From positions 1 through 64,000 of the forward strand of contig NZ_BNDS01000025.1 in assembly GCF_014656545.1 (NCBI RefSeq): a stretch of 64,000 bases of DNA. Reading direction: 5' to 3'. The notes below the pieces were generated by a model. It was not told where the DNA came from. It saw only the letters and a list, made by a program, of their open reading frames with translations, and made no database searches. Below are positions 18,339 to 26,428 of this stretch, piece after piece (position 1 is the first letter of the stretch; the number at the start of each line of letters is the position of its first letter). The position numbers and the translations under genes were made by a program. The DNA is from Neobacillus kokaensis. Its GTDB lineage: Bacteria; Bacillota; Bacilli; Bacillales; Cytobacillaceae.

Positions 18339-19411
18339 AAAATTCAACGAAGGCATTAACATTATCATTATTTCCAGGCCTCGGTCATATTTACTTCGGT
18401 AACGTGGTTCGCGGGGGTCTTTATTTACTATCTGTTGTCGGTTTGGCTTTTGCTACCGTCATTGGAATACTGACATATAACCAGCCTCTCCCTATTTTTA
18501 CTTTTATGGCGGGAATCTTTATTTATCTAATTAGTTTCATTGATATGGGCGTTCAGATTTCAAAGCAAAAGAAAGCTCTTGCTACAAAAGATCCTGACTA
18601 TCCATATTCAAAGGCTGCACAGGATTCAGAACGCTTCTATACGATTATTCTGTCTTTTATTCCGGGCCTTGGTCATTTCCAGCTTGGCTTAATGAATCGG
18701 GGTCTGACTTTGCTGGCAACCTTCCTTGGCCTTGGAGTCATGGTGATCTTTATTTCCGTGCTTTCCAATCGCGGTGAATTTCTTGTGTTCCTCGCTGCCT
18801 TGCCAATTATCTGGGTGTACGGCTTTTTCGATGCTGTTCAGCAGGTGAACAAAAAACAGCGAGGCGAAGAGCTCGTAGACAGAACCATTTATGAAGACTT
18901 TGAAACGCGACGTGACGATGGTAAAAAAAGCAAGGCGATTGCGACCTTCCTTTCGATTTTTCCAGGAGCCGGGCATCTGTATTTAGGACTGCAGCGCCGA
19001 GGTATTCAGTTAATGGCAGCGTTTCTGCTCACGGTATATATCTTAGATGTGTTAAGACTTGGCATCTTCCTGTTCTTAATCCCAATTATCTGGTTTTACA
19101 GCTTCTTTGATGGGATGCAAAAGGTTTCTAGATACGGTGAGGGAGATACGGAGGATGTACCAATCATCAACTACTTCATGAACCATCAAAAATGGGTTGG
19201 AATTGGCCTTATCGTAATGGGGATTTACTATTTAGCAATGAACATTCTTCTCCCAGCATTCCGTCCGATGTTAACAAGGATTTTTAATGAGGATATCATG
19301 TATTTGATTCAAGAGTACGTACAAACCGGGATTATTTGTCTGTTATTTATCGGCGGAGGAATTAAGCTCTTGTCCGGCAGCAAACAGAAAAGAGAGGCGG
19401 AAAAATCATGA
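18335..19411 (+). CDS. Membrane protein with three TM2-like repeats
   Basis: Integral membrane protein of 358 residues with three copies of a TM2-like unit: SLFPGLGHIYFGNVVRGG near residue 11, SFIPGLGHFQLGLMNRGL near 108 and SIFPGAGHLYLGLQRRGI near 207. Each is followed by two hydrophobic helices. Two more helices lie near the C-terminus. The shared P-G-x-G-H-x-x-x-G core suggests internal duplication. The function is not known. It starts at an ATGA overlap with the anti-sigma gene, which links it to the stress regulon. Confidence 0.78.
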   Translation: MKNSTKALTLSLFPGLGHIYFGNVVRGGLYLLSVVGLAFATVIGILTYNQPLPIFTFMAGIFIYLISFIDMGVQISKQKKALATKDPDYPYSKAAQDSERFYTIILSFIPGLGHFQLGLMNRGLTLLATFLGLGVMVIFISVLSNRGEFLVFLAALPIIWVYGFFDAVQQVNKKQRGEELVDRTIYEDFETRRDDGKKSKAIATFLSIFPGAGHLYLGLQRRGIQLMAAFLLTVYILDVLRLGIFLFLIPIIWFYSFFDGMQKVSRYGEGDTEDVPIINYFMNHQKWVGIGLIVMGIYYLAMNILLPAFRPMLTRIFNEDIMYLIQEYVQTGIICLLFIGGGIKLLSGSKQKREAEKS

Positions 19412-19503
19412 GAAGATGGAAAAAAGGGTTAGCAGGTGCAATCGTCGTTGGAGCAGGTATTGGGTTCTTTTTTAGAAAAAGAAAAGGGGGAATAAAAGCA
19501 TGA
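19408..19503 (+). CDS. 31-residue basic glycine-rich peptide
   Basis: A 31-codon frame with ATGA overlaps at both ends: its ATG overlaps the stop of the TM2-like gene and its TGA overlaps the ATG of the next gene. The peptide has one short hydrophobic stretch (GLAGAIVVGAGIGFFF) flanked by Arg/Lys clusters, so it could insert in the membrane. The perfect coupling at both ends is the main support that it is translated. Confidence 0.65.
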   Translation: MRRWKKGLAGAIVVGAGIGFFFRKRKGGIKA

Positions 19504-20408
19504 GAACCTGGCGTGTTGGAACGTTTTCGATGGGCATTTTGCTGCTCATGCTTGGTCTTCTTCTATTCTTTTCAAGGTTTATTGGAATGGATCTTATTCA
19601 GGTGATGACAGCATGGTGGCCAGTTATCTTGATTGTTCTAGGAATAGAAATCCTTTTGTATTTGTTCCTTGCCAGGAGGGAAATACCAGTACTAAAATAT
19701 GATTTTTTAAGTATTTTCTTTGTTGCCATTATTGGGACTCTGGGAATTGCCTTTGCAATGTTAAGCTCAATCGGCCTGATGGGAAAGGTGGAAGAGGTAG
19801 TAGCAAGAGAGGAGCGGTCTTTTGATCTGCCTGCTTTTTCCTATAAAATGAATGACAAAATACATCGAGTAGTTGTCAGAAATGCCAGCTATGATACAAC
19901 AATAGAAGCAGCCAACTCTAAAGAGGTTTCTTTGTTTGGGACATACCGGGTGCAAACGTCGAAAAATAAAGAGCTGTTGAAAAGCGCTAAAGATTATCTT
20001 ACGGCAAATCAAAAGGGGGATACGCTTTATATTAATTTAAAGCAGCTCCCAAATGAATCGGGCCCTTTTTATACGCAGGGAATCGTTGCGGCCACAATTC
20101 TGATTCCTGATGATGTGAAATTAGATTTAGTTGGCAGTAATGATTCTCTGACGTTGAAGCCGCGGGCTCTTTCGAATGATTGGAAAATCGAAAATGCATC
20201 AACGGTTAAAGTCGACTCCTCGGAAAGCAAAGATTTAAAGATTGCGGCTAATAGTGTGGAGGAGTTTAAGGGGAAAGGGTGGCAGATTTCGAAAAAGAAA
20301 GACCTTGATGGATCTGAAGAAATGTCAGGTATTTATCAATCAGGAGAAGGCACATATCAGATTAATATTGTTAATTCCTATCATGTAAGTCTATTAACTG
20401 GAAAGTAA
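19500..20408 (+). CDS. LiaF-like membrane protein with DUF4097-type C-terminus
   Basis: Protein of 302 residues with four hydrophobic helices in the first 90 residues, including the pattern WWPVILIVLGIEILLY that is typical of LiaF/LiaI-type membrane domains. The C-terminal part (about residues 110-300) is beta-rich with repeated short strands, like the DUF4097 toastrack domain of Bacillus envelope-stress proteins. Last gene of the sigma operon, joined by ATGA overlap. Probably senses or buffers envelope stress; this is inferred from context. Confidence 0.7.
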   Translation: MRTWRVGTFSMGILLLMLGLLLFFSRFIGMDLIQVMTAWWPVILIVLGIEILLYLFLARREIPVLKYDFLSIFFVAIIGTLGIAFAMLSSIGLMGKVEEVVAREERSFDLPAFSYKMNDKIHRVVVRNASYDTTIEAANSKEVSLFGTYRVQTSKNKELLKSAKDYLTANQKGDTLYINLKQLPNESGPFYTQGIVAATILIPDDVKLDLVGSNDSLTLKPRALSNDWKIENASTVKVDSSESKDLKIAANSVEEFKGKGWQISKKKDLDGSEEMSGIYQSGEGTYQINIVNSYHVSLLTGK

Positions 20409-20558
20409 TCCATCAGTAATTTTTGCAAATTGAACAAAAAAGGTTATGATAGTAAATGGACTTAGGCCTACAAATTATTTGTAAGTGCTGATGTTAATTG
20501 GTAAAATATTGAATTGACTAAAGCCGTTGTTGATTTTTAAAAATAGGTGGATGAATTT

Positions 20559-21500
20559 ATGAAAAGAGCAAGACTGATTTACAATCCTACATCGGGACGC
20601 GAAATGATTAAGCGCCATTTGCCGGAAATCCTTGAAAAATTAGAGCTTGCGGGATATGAGGCGTCCTGTCATGCGACAACTGGTGCCGGTGATGCTACAA
20701 AAGCAGCACGCATAGCTGTTGAGCGTCAGTATGATGTTGTTATTGCTGCTGGTGGTGATGGAACCATTAATGAGGTGGTGAACGGCCTTGCCGAGCAGGA
20801 ATATCGACCTAAGTTAGGAATTATCCCTTCAGGCACGACGAATGATTTTGCCCGCGCCCTCCATATCCCGAGGGATGTCGCTTCAGCTGTTGACATTATT
20901 ACAAAAGGGGAGTTAATCCCTGTCGATATCGGCCGCATTAATGATAAATATTTCATTAATATTGCCGGCGGCGGCAGATTAACGGAACTTACGTATGAGG
21001 TGCCAAGCAAGTTAAAGACGATGCTCGGTCAGCTTGCCTATTATTTAAAAGGGATGGAAATGCTTCCTTCGATTAAAGCGTCCGATTTACGAATCGAGTA
21101 CGATGGTAAGCTTTTTGAAGGCGAAGCGATGATGTTTCTTGTCGGTCTGACGAATTCTATTGGCGGGTTTGAAAAACTAGCTCCGGACTCTTCGATTAAT
21201 GATGGTCTATTTTCTTTGTTGATTTTGAAAAAGGTTAATCTTGCTGAATTTGTCCGTGTTTCCACTATGGCAATCCGCGGAGAACACGTGAATGACCCGA
21301 ACGTGATTTATACAAAAGCAAATCGGATTAAAGTGCAATCCAGTGAAAAAGTCCAGTTAAATTTAGACGGAGAATTTGGCGGCTTGCTCCCTGCAGAGTT
21401 TGCTAATTTGTACCGGCACCTAGAGGTATTCGTGCCGCTGGATGATATCCGCCCTAATGACCGCCCATCTGATTGGACTTCAGGAAAAAGATATAGTTAA
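20559..21500 (+). CDS. dgkB: Diacylglycerol kinase, soluble DgkB type
   Basis: Soluble lipid kinase (313 residues) that phosphorylates diacylglycerol released during lipoteichoic acid synthesis, returning it to phosphatidic acid. The N-terminus RLIYNPTSGRE and the glycine-rich AAGGDGTINEVVNGL near residue 65 form the nucleotide site, and PSGTTNDFARAL follows at 92. ATG 20559 is favoured over GTG 20547 by its AGGTGGA spacing. B. subtilis dgkB (yerQ) lies in the same chromosomal neighbourhood, between swrC and rlmCD. Confidence 0.93.
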   Translation: MKRARLIYNPTSGREMIKRHLPEILEKLELAGYEASCHATTGAGDATKAARIAVERQYDVVIAAGGDGTINEVVNGLAEQEYRPKLGIIPSGTTNDFARALHIPRDVASAVDIITKGELIPVDIGRINDKYFINIAGGGRLTELTYEVPSKLKTMLGQLAYYLKGMEMLPSIKASDLRIEYDGKLFEGEAMMFLVGLTNSIGGFEKLAPDSSINDGLFSLLILKKVNLAEFVRVSTMAIRGEHVNDPNVIYTKANRIKVQSSEKVQLNLDGEFGGLLPAEFANLYRHLEVFVPLDDIRPNDRPSDWTSGKRYS

Positions 21501-21504
21501 TTTG

Positions 21505-21536
21505 AGTTCGTTCCTAACGGGAACGAACTTTTTTCA
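21505..21536 (+). terminator. Terminator of dgkB
   Basis: Perfect 10-base hairpin AGTTCGTTCC / GGAACGAACT with a short loop and six T. Confidence 0.88.
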
Positions 21537-21694
21537 TGTCTTTTTTGAAGCGTGGATAAAGTGCTTGAATTCGCGAAGCTCAAATCATGGATACTTTATC
21601 CGAATTCTCAGATAATACCCAAAAAACCGTGGATATTATGTGATATAATAACGTTAAAGACAACAGTAAAGACATTAGAAAAGGAGCGATAGGG

Positions 21695-22240
21695 ATGAGA
21701 GCGTTAATTAATGTTGATTATACCTATGATTTCGTAGCGGATGCAGGGGCATTAACATGCGGCAAACCGGGGCAGGAAATTGAGGGCAAAATCACTTCAC
21801 TGACAAAAGAGTTTATCGATAATGGCGATTATGTCGTATTTGCCATTGATGTCCATGACGAAGGTGATGAATATCATCCGGAAACGAAATTGTTCCCGCC
21901 GCATAATTTGCGTGGAACGGAAGGCAGACATTTATATGGTAAACTTCAGGAAGTATACGAAGAGAACAAGCAGCGGAGGAATGTAGTTTTTATGGATAAA
22001 ACAAGATACTCCGCATTTGCTGGAACGGACCTAGAAATCAAATTACGGGAACGGGGAATTACTGAGGTTCATATTGTTGGGGTGTGCACTGATATTTGTG
22101 TTCTTCACACGGCTGTCGACGCCTATAATAAAGGCTTTAAGATTGTTATTTACAAAGATGCGGTGGCTTCTTTTAATCCAGCGGGACACGAATGGGCCCT
22201 CGGACATTTTGAAAAAACGCTTGGGGCTATGGTTAAATAG
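21695..22240 (+). CDS. pncA: Nicotinamidase
   Basis: Cysteine hydrolase (181 residues) that deamidates nicotinamide to nicotinate for NAD salvage. The D-K-C triad is visible: Asp in NVDYTYDFV at the N-terminus, Lys in MDKTRYSAF near residue 100 and Cys in GVCTDICVLHTA near residue 136. It corresponds to B. subtilis YueJ. The downstream pncB uses its product, and the two are separated by 63 bases with no clear terminator, so they are likely co-transcribed. Confidence 0.92.
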   Translation: MRALINVDYTYDFVADAGALTCGKPGQEIEGKITSLTKEFIDNGDYVVFAIDVHDEGDEYHPETKLFPPHNLRGTEGRHLYGKLQEVYEENKQRRNVVFMDKTRYSAFAGTDLEIKLRERGITEVHIVGVCTDICVLHTAVDAYNKGFKIVIYKDAVASFNPAGHEWALGHFEKTLGAMVK

Positions 22241-22303
22241 TTTTATAAATGGTATGATTGTAAAAATAGTGTAAAGCTGTAATTGTATTTTGGAGGGCAT
22301 ATT

Positions 22304-23767
22304 ATGAAACACATTTATCACGATGATAGTTTCACTCTGCATACAGATCTTTACCAGATTAATATGGCAGAGACGTATTGGAGGGATGGCATACATAATA
22401 AACGTGCAGTTTTTGATCTTTATTTTCGTAAGCTGCCGTTTGGAAATGGTTATGCAGTATTTGCCGGTCTTGAAAAAGTCATCCAGTTTATTCAGAACTT
22501 CCGTTTTAGTGAAGAGGACCTTGCGTATTTAAAAAATGAAGTCGGGTATCAGGATGATTTTTTAGGCTACCTAAAAGATATGCGTTTTACAGGCACGATT
22601 CGCGCAATGAGAGAGGGAGAACTTGTTTTTGGCAATGAGCCGATTTTGCGAGTTGATGCCCCCCTAGGAGAAGCGCAATTAATTGAGACAGCTTTGCTTA
22701 ACATTGTGAATTACCAAACATTGATTGCCACGAAAGCATCTCGCATTAAACAAGTCGTCGGTGCTGAGCCAGCTGCGGAATTTGGGACAAGACGGGCCCA
22801 GGAAATGGACGCGGCTATTTGGGGCACACGGGCTGCATATCTCGGCGGGTTTGAATCTACAAGTAATGTAAGGGCCGGTAAATTGTTCGGAATTCCTGTC
22901 TCCGGAACCCATGCTCATTCGATGGTACAAGCCTATAAGGATGAATATACGGCTTTCCGTAAATACGCTGAAACACATAAGGATTGCGTTTTCTTAGTGG
23001 ATACGTATGACACGCTTCGTCTTGGTGTACCAAATGCGATAAAAGTGGCGAAGGAATTAGGCGATAAAATTAACTTTATTGGCATCCGCCTTGATAGCGG
23101 AGACCTAGCCTATCTTTCAAAAGAAGCGCGCAAATTGCTCGATGAAGCTGGCTTTAAGGATGCAAAGATTTTTGCTTCAAGTGATTTGGACGAATATACG
23201 ATTATCAATCTTAAAGCACAAGGAGCTAAAATTAACAGCTGGGGAATTGGCACAAAACTAATTACTGCTTACGATCAAGCTGCCTTGGGTGCTGTTTATA
23301 AAATTGTGGCAATCGAGAACGAAGCAGGACAAATGGAGGATACGATTAAAATTTCCTCTAATCCGGAAAAAGTTACTACTCCTGGTCTCAAAAAGATTTA
23401 CCGGATTATTAATAATAAAAACCACCATGCAGAGGGCGATTACATCGCAATGGAGGATGAGAAGCTGCCGGAAAAACGGTTAAGCATGTTCCATCCGACC
23501 CATACGTATATTAACAAAGTGGTAACGAATTTTACGGCAAAAGAACTCCACGAGGATATTTTTGTGAATGGAAAGCTTGTCTATGAAATTCCTTGTTTAG
23601 AAGAATCGCGTGAATACGTGAAACAAAACCTAAATGCCCTTTGGGAAGAATACAAACGGACGATGAACCCTGAAGATTACCCAGTCGACTTAAGCAAAAA
23701 ATGCTGGGACAACAAAATGCACAACATTGAAGAAGTAAAAGAAAAAGTCGCTGCGATGAAAGAGTAG
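22304..23767 (+). CDS. pncB: Nicotinate phosphoribosyltransferase
   Basis: Converts nicotinate and PRPP to nicotinate mononucleotide. The 487-residue protein belongs to the YueK-type subgroup. Visible hallmarks are LHTDLYQINMAETYW at the N-terminus, FGTRRAQ near residue 163, the VSGTHAHSMVQAY histidine segment near residue 203 and the phosphate-binding IRLDSGDLAYLS near residue 262. ATG 22304 follows a TGGAGGG site. Works directly after pncA. Confidence 0.95.
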   Translation: MKHIYHDDSFTLHTDLYQINMAETYWRDGIHNKRAVFDLYFRKLPFGNGYAVFAGLEKVIQFIQNFRFSEEDLAYLKNEVGYQDDFLGYLKDMRFTGTIRAMREGELVFGNEPILRVDAPLGEAQLIETALLNIVNYQTLIATKASRIKQVVGAEPAAEFGTRRAQEMDAAIWGTRAAYLGGFESTSNVRAGKLFGIPVSGTHAHSMVQAYKDEYTAFRKYAETHKDCVFLVDTYDTLRLGVPNAIKVAKELGDKINFIGIRLDSGDLAYLSKEARKLLDEAGFKDAKIFASSDLDEYTIINLKAQGAKINSWGIGTKLITAYDQAALGAVYKIVAIENEAGQMEDTIKISSNPEKVTTPGLKKIYRIINNKNHHAEGDYIAMEDEKLPEKRLSMFHPTHTYINKVVTNFTAKELHEDIFVNGKLVYEIPCLEESREYVKQNLNALWEEYKRTMNPEDYPVDLSKKCWDNKMHNIEEVKEKVAAMKE

Positions 23768-23783
23768 CACTTATCGTATTCAA

Positions 23784-23823
23784 CAACGCTCAGAGAATCA
23801 CATGCTCTGAGCGTTGTTTTTGT
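23784..23823 (+). terminator. Terminator of pncAB
   Basis: Perfect 12-base hairpin CAACGCTCAGAG / CTCTGAGCGTTG with a nine-base loop and a T run. Confidence 0.9.
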
Positions 23824-23898
23824 ATTTCTGACGTTTTTATAGGCTTTTAGAATGTTCTTAGTTGCAGATGGTAGTTCATTATATAGCGCGGAAAGGGT

Positions 23899-24011
23899 CT
23901 ACGTGCCCGAAATCGGAAAGAGGAAGCTTGTTGGGTAACGTAAAACGGATCTACGTTACCGAAATCAAAAAAGAAGGCGGCTGGGTAACGTAGAAAAATT
24001 CTACAGTACCC
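23899..24011. repeat. Short hairpin array with 50-52 bp period
   Basis: The right arm TACGTTACC and its variants begin at 23900, 23952 and 24002 (spacing 52 and 50). The left arm GGGTAACGTA begins at 23933 and 23983 (spacing 50). Each left/right pair forms a hairpin with a loop of about nine bases, and purine-rich linkers containing GAAATC separate them. No gene is present between the pncB terminator and the NSS gene. Confidence 0.7.
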
Positions 24012-24044
24012 AATCCGCCTTCCTCAAAAAGATACTTCCTTAAA

Positions 24045-25385
24045 TTAACCTTTTATTACATAGAATGTCACAATGATAATAGCAACCGGTGCTAGATAGC
24101 GGATTAAGAAAAACCAAATATTAAATAACCCTAATGAAAAGCCGCCGCCTGCTGATAATTCTTCATATAAGGCGGATTTTTTTATTTTTAACGGTACGAA
24201 AATGGCAATTAATAGTGAGCCAAGAGGCATAAGCACATTGCTGACTAAATAGTCCGCCAAATCAAAGATGGTTTTTCCAAAAATTAAAACATCACTTAAA
24301 ACTCCGTAGGATAGAGCAGATGGAATTCCAAAAATAAAGATGGCAATCCCGATGATCCATGACCATTTAGTTCGCTTCTTAACATCCCCTTTTGAAATAA
24401 CTGAGACAATAATTTCAAGCATGGAAAACGCAGAGGTCAGCGCTGCGAATAAAAACAATACTAAAAAGGCAACAAAGAAGACCATGCCGAATGCCATTTG
24501 ATTAAAGACATTTGGCAGTACATTAAACAGTAAAACAGGTCCAGCATCAGGCTTTAAACCGAATGAAAACACAGCCGGGAAAATAGCCAGCCCTGAAAGG
24601 ACGATAATAAAAATATTCATTCCGACAATCGACAAAGCCGAACGGAATAAGCTTTCAGCTTTGGACAAATAGGAGCTGTAGGTAACCATAACCGAAACCC
24701 CGACACTCAAGGCGAAAAAGGACTGGCCTAGAGCAAAAAGAATCGTCTCGGCTGTTACTTTATGAAAATCAGGCTTAAATAAAAACGTGACGCCCTCCAT
24801 TGCTCCATCTAATGAAAGAGATCTTATAATAAGTGCTATAAACAGGATGAAAAGCACCGGCATCATGATCTGGCTGGCTTTTTCAATTCCTTTTTGAATC
24901 CCTTTAGCTACAACAATAATAGTAAGAAAAATAAAGATAAACTGAACGGTTAAACTAATAGAAGGATTGGCGATGGTTTCGCCAAACAGCTGCTGAAACC
25001 CCGTTTGGTTTAAACCATTCAATTGACCGGTTACTGCCTTCCAAATATAGATAAGAATCCAGCCGCCGATCACGCTGTAAAAGGAAAGCAAAATAAAGCA
25101 GGTTACCATTCCTAAATAGCCAATCCAATGCCAGTTAGATTTCGGGGCTAACGCCTTATACGCTTGAACGGCATCCTTCTGCGTTCTTCGTCCAATGACG
25201 AACTCTGCCATTAACAGCGGCAGCCCAAGTACCAATGTAAAAAGAATAAAGATGAAAAAGAATGCGCCGCCGCCGCTCACTCCAGCGATGTAGGGGAACT
25301 TCCATATGGCTCCGAGTCCAATTGCGGAACCGCCTGCTGCTAAAATAAATCCAATCTTAGATGACCACTGTTCTTGATTTTTCAA
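24045..25385 (-). CDS. Neurotransmitter:sodium symporter family transporter
   Basis: Sodium-dependent amino acid transporter of the NSS (SNF) family, 446 residues with 11-12 transmembrane helices. Helix 1 carries the family's sodium/substrate site: [21 protein letters not shown], given here only as its core [12 protein letters not shown] near residue 20. GGGAFF follows in the next loop. The substrate cannot be predicted. The start is a TTG after AAAGGAAC. It is convergent with pncB and sits 3' of two minus-strand terminators, so it is transcribed alone. Confidence 0.87.
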   Translation of the reverse strand: MKNQEQWSSKIGFILAAGGSAIGLGAIWKFPYIAGVSGGGAFFFIFILFTLVLGLPLLMAEFVIGRRTQKDAVQAYKALAPKSNWHWIGYLGMVTCFILLSFYSVIGGWILIYIWKAVTGQLNGLNQTGFQQLFGETIANPSISLTVQFIFIFLTIIVVAKGIQKGIEKASQIMMPVLFILFIALIIRSLSLDGAMEGVTFLFKPDFHKVTAETILFALGQSFFALSVGVSVMVTYSSYLSKAESLFRSALSIVGMNIFIIVLSGLAIFPAVFSFGLKPDAGPVLLFNVLPNVFNQMAFGMVFFVAFLVLFLFAALTSAFSMLEIIVSVISKGDVKKRTKWSWIIGIAIFIFGIPSALSYGVLSDVLIFGKTIFDLADYLVSNVLMPLGSLLIAIFVPLKIKKSALYEELSAGGGFSLGLFNIWFFLIRYLAPVAIIIVTFYVIKG

Positions 25386-25421
25386 TGATTTGTTCCTTTC
25401 CCAATAATATTTTTAATAAAA

Positions 25422-25585
25422 AAAGCCTTCCAACCACTAATGGATGGCCGACTTTATCGTTTATAGTTGAAGTGACAAAACACTAAAATATAATAGTAGA
25501 ATAACTTATAATTTTCACATTGTCTAATTAATTTTGACAATAGGGCAAAAGAAAAAGCAGGAACATAATGCGTTCCTGCTTTTTC
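25422..25585 (-). terminator. Two terminators between the NSS gene and the small-protein operon
   Basis: A minus-strand hairpin (GCCATCCA / TGGAAGGC followed by T7) sits at about 25424-25448. A symmetrical hairpin AGCAGGAAC / GTTCCTGCT flanked by A and T runs sits at 25551-25585 and can act on both strands. Confidence 0.75.
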
Positions 25586-25601
25586 TTATATTCAAATTTC
25601 T

Positions 25602-25715
25602 TTAATCTTGTCTAAAGTAGTCCATAAAGGCATGAAAGATTTCTATTCCCTGAAAGGTAAACATGCTAATGGCTGATAGAGAAAAGAAGCCGATTAATAA
25701 AAAACGAATCCACAT
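25602..25715 (-). CDS. 37-residue membrane peptide
   Basis: Frame of 37 codons with a strong GGGAGGA site eight bases before the ATG. The product has one hydrophobic helix (IRFLLIGFFSLSAISMF) and a short acidic tail. It lies 26 bases downstream of the 109-residue gene on the same strand and before a terminator, forming a two-gene unit. I do not recognise the family. Confidence 0.6.
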   Translation of the reverse strand: MWIRFLLIGFFSLSAISMFTFQGIEIFHAFMDYFRQD

Positions 25716-25741
25716 AATTTTTGTCCTCCCTTGTTATTTTT

Positions 25742-26071
25742 TTAACTTAATAACTTGGGAGCAAGGATCAGATAATTCGATTGATGAAAAATCGGAATAA
25801 GAAAGGACGTATTACGGATCAAGCTTGCAGTAAAATGGGTTACTGTGATTCCGATTGTGGATAAGATGAAAAAGAGTACGAACAGGTCTGGCATATTGAT
25901 GGGCTGTTTCTTTTCATCGTCCCACTGCGCCTTTACTTTCCATTCACCAAAAAAGATGGAAGCCTTCCCTTCCGTATGATTTGTCGGAGGAGTTTTTGGT
26001 CCATGAAAAATACTAAATGTCAGGAAGGTAAGGAGCAGGCTGATCGCTAAGCTTTTTGAGACCTTCATCAT
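25742..26071 (-). CDS. Small two-helix membrane protein of unknown function
   Basis: Protein of 109 residues with an N-terminal hydrophobic segment (LAISLLLTFLTFSIF) that could be a signal anchor, a hydrophilic middle with EWKVKAQWDDEKKQP, and a second hydrophobic segment (MPDLFVLFFILSTIGITV). The ATG follows GGAGTGG. It pairs with the downstream 37-residue membrane peptide. No function can be inferred. Confidence 0.6.
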   Translation of the reverse strand: MMKVSKSLAISLLLTFLTFSIFHGPKTPPTNHTEGKASIFFGEWKVKAQWDDEKKQPINMPDLFVLFFILSTIGITVTHFTASLIRNTSFLIPIFHQSNYLILAPKLLS

Positions 26072-26428
26072 TATCCACTCCTTTCTATATGAGGATATTT
26101 ATAATCATAAACACTTTTATTATATTTGAAAACAGAAAAGTTCTGACAAAATTCTCGCCTATTATTCTAAGGCGGGATTTTGTAGTCTAATGGCTGGTAT
26201 TCTTTTTTAGATTAATTCCTTTTACTAAAATGCTTTTGTGTTCTAAAAAGATAATGCTTCTAGGTACCATAGCATATATGTTATGGGTTAAAGATACTAT
26301 TATTTGGAATCAATACTAAATTGTTCCTATTTTAATTTATATTTATTTAAATGTTACTTTACCTTTAATTTACAAATCAGGAGTAGGATTAAAACTGTAA
26401 CAAATCTATATAAAAGGGAGAGGTTTTG
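26072..26428. other. Intergenic region upstream of the phosphoesterase gene
   Basis: No gene. An AT-rich stretch contains one hairpin, CGCCT / AGGCG followed by GGATTTT, at about 26157-26182. The segment 26330-26400 has TTTA(A/C)-rich repeats that could include PhoP-type boxes, but they are too degenerate to call. Confidence 0.4.
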
